The notes under the pieces are model-generated. The model saw only the letters and a program-made list of their open reading frames with translations. It searched no databases and was not told the origin of the DNA. From the NCBI GenBank assembly GCA_009705865.1, contig WLSJ01000063.1:1-9992 (forward strand): a stretch of 9,992 bases of DNA, given 5' to 3'. The stretch comes from Actinomycetota bacterium (GTDB taxonomy: Bacteria > Actinomycetota > Acidimicrobiia > Acidimicrobiales > Ilumatobacteraceae). The position numbers were made by a program, and so were the translations under genes. Below, in pieces: positions 6,129 through 9,992 of this stretch (position 1 is its first letter; each line of letters begins with the position of its first letter).

Positions 6129-7201
6129 TGCGCGCGCGTTTTTGGGTGAGCACTACGGCGCACCATTGGCTGTGTAAACAACGTTGAAGCGGGTGAACCA
6201 CCGCTAATGGCGTCTGCAGCAAGAATGATTGCAGCAGCGGTGTACGCACTGTATTCATCAGCTGGAAAACGAACGATTGTCTTTTCTGGTTCAGCTGGAT
6301 ACACAATGCCGGTCCAATATGCACCATCTTCTCGACGATGAGGCATGGTCCACAAAATCAACTCACGCGCAGTGTCACGATCACCCGCTGCACAATGTGC
6401 AATGGCGCATTCGCTTGTTTCTGCTGCCGTGACCCACTGTTCGTCGTCAACGCAACGAACTCCACGGTCATCGAGCACAAAGCGATCCCAGCCTTCTGCT
6501 AACCGAGCCTTTGCCTGCGCACCTGTCATCGCGCCAGTAAGAACGGGGTAGTACCAGTCCATGGCCCAACGAGTTTTTGGTTCAAAAGCACCAAGGTTGG
6601 TTGTAATGAGCACGTCGATTGCATCTGCAGCAGCGACCCATTCAGGTTGTGGGTCGCCAAGTAGATCACCAAGGGCAGCGCCGCAATGAAGAGCGTGGCG
6701 AATACTGGAACAGCCCGTCAATAGCGCGTAGTCCCATGGTTGGGTATCAACTTCTCTAGCCCAAATGATCGCACCGTTGTCACGACGCATGGACAGAACC
6801 CACTGAAGCGCATTACGCACGGTGGGCCACAATGCCGACACTGCAGCGAGATCGCGAGTACATAACCAATGAGTCCAAACGCCGACAGCAATGTATGCGT
6901 TGACATTTGTGTCGAGCTTGCCGTCTTCAATGTTTCCGTCTGGCATGTAGTAGTTAAACCAAGATCCGTCATCATGCTGGATGTTTGCAAGCCATTGGTA
7001 TGCAGCAAGTGCAGCTTCATCGCGACCCATAACGTTCAGCGCCATTGCAGTTTCAACATGGTTCCATGGATCACAATGCCCGTTTGGGTACCACGGAATC
7101 ATTCCGTCTGATAATTGCAATGATTGGATGGAGTCCGCAGTGCGGGCAAGGTCTGCAGTGGTGAGAATTCCCGGCATATGGGGCATTGAACGCGATGTCA
7201 T
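6125..7201 (-). CDS. Alpha/alpha-toroid prenyltransferase-like protein
   Basis: The 358-residue protein is built of repeated helix pairs with DG-plus-aromatic turns: SDGMIPWYP (31-39), DDGSWFNYY (77-85), DNGAIIWARE (141-150) and EDGAYWTGIVYP (291-302). This is the pattern of (alpha/alpha) toroids shared by squalene-cyclase/prenyltransferase-like proteins and several glycoside hydrolase-type enzymes. The cyclase DxDD motif is absent, so terpene cyclisation is unlikely. Conserved-looking acidic and aromatic patches include HCDPWNHVETA (42-52), KLDTNVNAYIAVG (95-107), RWAMDWYYPVL (211-221) and PADEYSAYTAAAI (313-325); with the GT4 and methyltransferase neighbours these make a carbohydrate-active or glycan-binding role plausible. 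There is no signal peptide or transmembrane segment. Its ATG overlaps the upstream methyltransferase stop (ATGA, 7198-7201), showing coupling. In-frame Mets at residues 6 and 9 are less likely starts. The function is unassigned. Confidence 0.75.
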   Translation of the reverse strand: MTSRSMPHMPGILTTADLARTADSIQSLQLSDGMIPWYPNGHCDPWNHVETAMALNVMGRDEAALAAYQWLANIQHDDGSWFNYYMPDGNIEDGKLDTNVNAYIAVGVWTHWLCTRDLAAVSALWPTVRNALQWVLSMRRDNGAIIWAREVDTQPWDYALLTGCSSIRHALHCGAALGDLLGDPQPEWVAAADAIDVLITTNLGAFEPKTRWAMDWYYPVLTGAMTGAQAKARLAEGWDRFVLDDRGVRCVDDEQWVTAAETSECAIAHCAAGDRDTARELILWTMPHRREDGAYWTGIVYPAEPEKTIVRFPADEYSAYTAAAIILAADAISGGSPASTLFTQPMVRRSAHPKTRAH

Positions 7202-7935
7202 ACGGATGCTCCGATACGAAGTGGCTTTTGCGAATAGACAACAAGACTTTTTCCCATGAGTGGGCTGAGTGCCCGTTCAGCAACCTTCATCGAACGTGGT
7301 TGAGTCATGATGTCCCATTCAAGAAATTCACGATACTTCTTCACCAAAGTGTGGTCATTGTTGCGTGGACCAACAGCACACTTCAACCACCAATATGGTG
7401 AGTGCAATGCATGAGCATGGTGGCTGTCAGTGACTTCGAGACCAGCAGAACGAAGTTTGGCCTTTAGTTCTGTTGCTGAATAAATCCGCACATGGCCGCC
7501 AACACTTTTCGGAGCATGGTATTCATCAGACAGCATCCAGTTGATCTTTTCTGGCCACCATGACGGCACGGTTACGCCAAGTGAACCGCCTGGCTTAAGA
7601 ACGCGATGGAGTTCTGAAATGGCACTGACGTCATCTTGAATGTGTTCGAGGACTTCAGAAGTGACGACACAATCGAATGTGTTGTCAGCGAAGGGGAGCT
7701 TGGTTGCATCTCCGCGCAATACGCCACCGTACGCTTGCTCGGTAATTTCTTTCGCTTCAAGCATTGCGCCAAAAGTATTACGCGTCATCACGACTTCATC
7801 TGAGGCGTAGTCGAGAGCAAACACTGTTGCTCCTTGACGGGCTGCTTCAAAAGCGTGACGTCCAAAGCCAGCACCTGCATCAAGAAACTTGGCTCCTGGA
7901 CGGAGCCCAAGACGATTGAAACGAATAGTCAACAT
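7198..7935 (-). CDS. Class I SAM-dependent methyltransferase, Methyltransf_11 type
   Basis: The 245-residue protein has standard class I methyltransferase motifs. Motif I is FLDAGAGFGRH (17-27), the ribose-binding acidic residue is Asp42 in ALDYASD, motif II covers GDATKLPFADNTFDCV (75-90), the post-II segment is SEVLEHI (93-99), and motif III is RVLKPGG (111-117). The C-terminal part (about 126-235) is rich in Trp and His (PSWWPEKINWM, HHAHALHSPYWWLKCAVG) and probably forms the acceptor-binding lid. The substrate is unknown; position between a GT4 glycosyltransferase and a toroid protein suggests O-methylation of a glycan or glycolipid. The ATG at 7935 follows the GT4 stop with one base between (TGATATG), and the stop overlaps the next start. 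Translation of these genes is therefore coupled and their products probably work in fixed proportion. Confidence 0.9.
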   Translation of the reverse strand: MLTIRFNRLGLRPGAKFLDAGAGFGRHAFEAARQGATVFALDYASDEVVMTRNTFGAMLEAKEITEQAYGGVLRGDATKLPFADNTFDCVVTSEVLEHIQDDVSAISELHRVLKPGGSLGVTVPSWWPEKINWMLSDEYHAPKSVGGHVRIYSATELKAKLRSAGLEVTDSHHAHALHSPYWWLKCAVGPRNNDHTLVKKYREFLEWDIMTQPRSMKVAERALSPLMGKSLVVYSQKPLRIGASV

Positions 7936-7936
7936 A

Positions 7937-9223
7937 TCAACGACGCTTTTCTAATTTGGCTCGGTTGTGGGGCATGTCGAGCACTTCGCGATATTGCTCG
8001 ACTGTCAATTCTGCACAGTGTTTCCAGGTCCAGCGTGCAACAACACGTTGACGTCCAGCTTCGCCGATACGGGCTCGAAGTTCTGCGCTATCAAGTCCTG
8101 TTGCAATTGCGGCTGCAAGTGCATCTGCGTTTGCGGCAGGGCATTGCAGCACTGTCTCATTGTGAGTGCCTGTTACTTCGGGCAATGCACCACCATCTGT
8201 AGCAACAAGACAAATTCCTGTGCTCATGGCTTCAATTGCAGGAAGACTGAAGCCTTCATACAAACTCGGCACTACTGCAAGTTCTGCTTCTGCGTATAGC
8301 TCAACAATGCGTTCGTCCGTGACACCAGATACAAAATCAATATGGGGGCGAAGACCCAAAGAATCAATGAGGTCCATGCTGTGTCCGGGACGCGGTTTGC
8401 CAATGATTGTTAGGCGAATATCACGGTCTTTTCGCAAAGTAGCCATTGCTTCGAGAAGATACGACAAGCCTTTCAATGCAACGTCAGCTGATGCGGTGGT
8501 GATGAGACGGCCCGGTTGACGAGCGATATGTGGAAGCGGCTTGAAAAGATCAGGATCGACACCAACAGGAACAAGACGCATGCGGTCGCGAGAGACCCCC
8601 ATGTCCTTATTGATATCGGTGATGCTGTTTTCGCTGACTACAACAATGCGAGGCATTTTGCTCGCAACTTTTCCTTGCATGTCAACGAATGAATACCAGC
8701 GACCCACAGAGCGGCGCTTCCAACGACTCGGAGCATGACTCATCTCTAATTCACGATCTTTTGTAATCGGATGATGAAGCGTGACAATAGTTGGAATGAT
8801 CTTTTCGATTTTCAAAATGTCCCAACCGAGGCACTGATTGTCGTGCACGAGGTCAAAGTCATTGACACGTGGGGTCAGGGTGCGAAGAGCTCGTTTAGAA
8901 AATGCAAGGGGTTCAGAAAATTGACCAGTCATGTAGCGAGCAGTTTCCACCACGTCTGGCCATGTTTTGATTTCCCAATACGCGGGTATGCGTCCTGGGT
9001 ATTGGTCATTGAAAATGTCAAGGCTAGGAAGTTTGTGCATCGTGATGCGATCGTCGAGCACTGGGTACGGCTGTCCGCCAAATACTTCAACACTGTGCCC
9101 AAGATCTGCAAGTGCTTTGGTGAGGTGACGGGTGTACACGCCTTGACCACCAACGTGTGGTTTGCCTCGGTACGTGAGATATGCGACACGCAACGGACCG
9201 TTGGGATCGTAGGTGCCTGACAT
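7937..9223 (-). CDS. Glycosyltransferase family 4 (GT-B fold)
   Basis: The 428-residue protein is a retaining GT-B glycosyltransferase of the GT4 type, transferring a sugar from an activated donor. The N-terminal acceptor domain begins RVAYLTYRGKPHVGGQGVY, with the Gly-rich loop GGQGVY at 25-30, and has LVHDNQ (125-130) and LHHPIT (149-154) strand ends. The C-terminal donor domain begins near VPVGVDPDLF (218-227), continues with TTASADVALKG (242-252, Lys251 a likely phosphate contact) and the E-x7-E signature E323-G-F-S-L-P-A-I-E331, and ends with the ARWTWKH segment. No transmembrane segment is seen, so it should act at the cytoplasmic membrane face or in the cytosol. The sugar and acceptor are unknown. 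It begins 12 nt after the lnt stop and is followed by the methyltransferase at 1 nt. No Shine-Dalgarno is evident before the ATG. Confidence 0.93.
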   Translation of the reverse strand: MSGTYDPNGPLRVAYLTYRGKPHVGGQGVYTRHLTKALADLGHSVEVFGGQPYPVLDDRITMHKLPSLDIFNDQYPGRIPAYWEIKTWPDVVETARYMTGQFSEPLAFSKRALRTLTPRVNDFDLVHDNQCLGWDILKIEKIIPTIVTLHHPITKDRELEMSHAPSRWKRRSVGRWYSFVDMQGKVASKMPRIVVVSENSITDINKDMGVSRDRMRLVPVGVDPDLFKPLPHIARQPGRLITTASADVALKGLSYLLEAMATLRKDRDIRLTIIGKPRPGHSMDLIDSLGLRPHIDFVSGVTDERIVELYAEAELAVVPSLYEGFSLPAIEAMSTGICLVATDGGALPEVTGTHNETVLQCPAANADALAAAIATGLDSAELRARIGEAGRQRVVARWTWKHCAELTVEQYREVLDMPHNRAKLEKRR

Positions 9224-9235
9224 AGGCAGTAGAGG

Positions 9236-9992
9236 CTAACTGGCACCAATCCGAATGGCTCGGGAACGACGTCTGGCTAGTAGGGCAAAGGCAATCAATA
9301 AACACCAGATATAGACCCCATTCCCCATGCGCGAATACAACGTGCGGCCTGATCGAAGCTGAATCGAGCGTTCAAGCACCTGCTGCTCGCCAATTGATGT
9401 GCGGTTGTGAACTGTTCCGTTGGAATCAATAAACGCACTGAATCCGGTCGGCGAAATCTGGACAACATCGCGGCCCTGTTCTCGAGCTCGTAATTGAGAT
9501 GCCGCTACTTGTTGTGTCTGCAGAATTGTCCAGGTGTAACTAGAACCATTTGTGGGGTTAATGATGAATGTTGCGCCATCAGTAACGCCTTCATTGACAC
9601 GCCCACCGAAAAATATCTCCCAGGAAATTGCAACACTTGCACGAGTGTCTGCGAAATCAAGCCATCCTCGCGAAGTACCAGCACGTGCATCGCGTGGCAC
9701 CAGATCTGTTGGTGCACCTAGTGATTTCAATAATGATCGCAGTGGCATGTATTCACCAAAGGGCACTCGACGTACTTTGTCGTACCGACCAGAGATTGTT
9801 CCATCGACTTCAACAACAACCTGAGCATTTGTAAATTGATTCTGCCCAGCATCTTCGGTGATGCCGACAACAAAGGGAACGTTCAGGCGTTTCGCTTGCT
9901 GCACAATTTCGGAGTACTCCGGACTGTCAAGAAACAATCCGTGGTTTGTAATGCTGATGACATTTTCTGGCCAAATCACTGCATCACGTTGA
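9236..9992 (-). CDS. lnt: Apolipoprotein N-acyltransferase, C-terminal nitrilase domain (5' end outside window)
   Basis: Lnt N-acylates the terminal Cys of lipoproteins at the outer face of the cytoplasmic membrane. The frame is open to the right edge, reading DAVIWPEN; the GTG at 9979 is the Val of this motif, not a start. Nitrilase landmarks are WPE (Glu at 9967-9965), RYDKVRRVPFGEYMP (Lys at 9778-9776, GEY Glu at 9754-9752), and INPTNGSSYT, then RAREQGRDVVQISPTGFSAFID. A C-terminal hydrophobic helix (VYIWCLLIAFALLA) with a basic tail matches the last Lnt membrane span. The catalytic Cys of the CYE/CWE motif is Ser: AISWEIFF, Ser codon at 9625-9623, with the following Glu kept. In E. coli Lnt the equivalent is Cys387, which is essential, so activity is in doubt unless this lineage uses Ser. 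The N-terminal membrane helices lie outside the window. It heads the GT4 cluster. Confidence 0.88.
   Translation of the reverse strand, partial: QRDAVIWPENVISITNHGLFLDSPEYSEIVQQAKRLNVPFVVGITEDAGQNQFTNAQVVVEVDGTISGRYDKVRRVPFGEYMPLRSLLKSLGAPTDLVPRDARAGTSRGWLDFADTRASVAISWEIFFGGRVNEGVTDGATFIINPTNGSSYTWTILQTQQVAASQLRAREQGRDVVQISPTGFSAFIDSNGTVHNRTSIGEQQVLERSIQLRSGRTLYSRMGNGVYIWCLLIAFALLARRRSRAIRIGAS

Noticed and set aside
8771..9220. A 149-codon open frame on the plus strand opposite the GT4 gene
   Set aside because: It lies wholly inside a gene with clear GT4 motifs, has no recognisable domain, and its composition is that expected of an antisense shadow.
9224..9240. TAGCCT (minus strand, 9238-9233) as a leaderless -10 for the GT4 gene
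   Set aside because: Spacing to the ATG is 9 nt rather than 6, it overlaps the lnt stop codon, and the gene is more simply explained by read-through from lnt.
9977..9979. GTG at 9979 as the start of a short nitrilase-like gene
   Set aside because: The frame stays open to the window edge and reads DAVIWPEN, so the GTG is the Val inside the Lnt motif carrying the catalytic Glu.

Overview
The window looks like a piece of a compact actinobacterial chromosome, most probably of the class Acidimicrobiia. Base composition is balanced, roughly half G+C. The taxonomic clues are a Zincin_2 (DUF2342-type) putative hydrolase, a family found mainly in Actinobacteria; a membrane-anchored trypsin-fold protein whose N-terminus carries an ERTWRHP motif that I associate with Acidimicrobiia; and TANNNT -10 boxes placed directly before start codons, as in leaderless actinobacterial transcripts. 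The class-level call is from recognition, not from a search.

Layout from left to right: (1) the 3' part of an MFS transporter (+), whose end overlaps by 53 nt the convergent Zincin_2 gene; (2) two genes on the minus strand, the degenerate trypsin-like protein and then the Zincin_2 gene; (3) from a short divergent gap, a plus-strand run of moaE, a 68-residue single-span membrane protein and mreB; (4) tesB (-), convergent with mreB at 3 nt; (5) a Methyltransf_24-type methyltransferase (+), divergent from tesB across only 22 nt; (6) a tightly packed minus-strand cluster read right to left: lnt (partial, 5' end beyond the window), a GT4 glycosyltransferase, a class I SAM methyltransferase and an alpha/alpha-toroid prenyltransferase-like protein. 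The last three are joined by a 1-nt gap and an ATGA overlap.

The lnt/GT4/methyltransferase/toroid cluster most likely acts at the cell envelope, building and methylating a glycan or glycolipid beside lipoprotein N-acylation; its product cannot be read from sequence. The moaE-smORF-mreB run joins molybdopterin synthesis to the cell-shape cytoskeleton, probably by genome packing rather than shared function. TesB is a housekeeping acyl-CoA thioesterase.

Three things stand out. First, four independently transcribed genes have a TANNNT hexamer exactly 6 nt before the start codon, and in the 22-nt tesB/methyltransferase gap two such hexamers on opposite strands overlap. Second, the nitrilase-fold Lnt has Ser where the catalytic Cys is expected. 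Third, both protease-like proteins on the left lack expected catalytic residues. There is no gene-free stretch over 300 bases; the longest gap is about 85 nt. I saw no tRNA, rRNA, CRISPR, insertion sequence, phage gene or attachment site.
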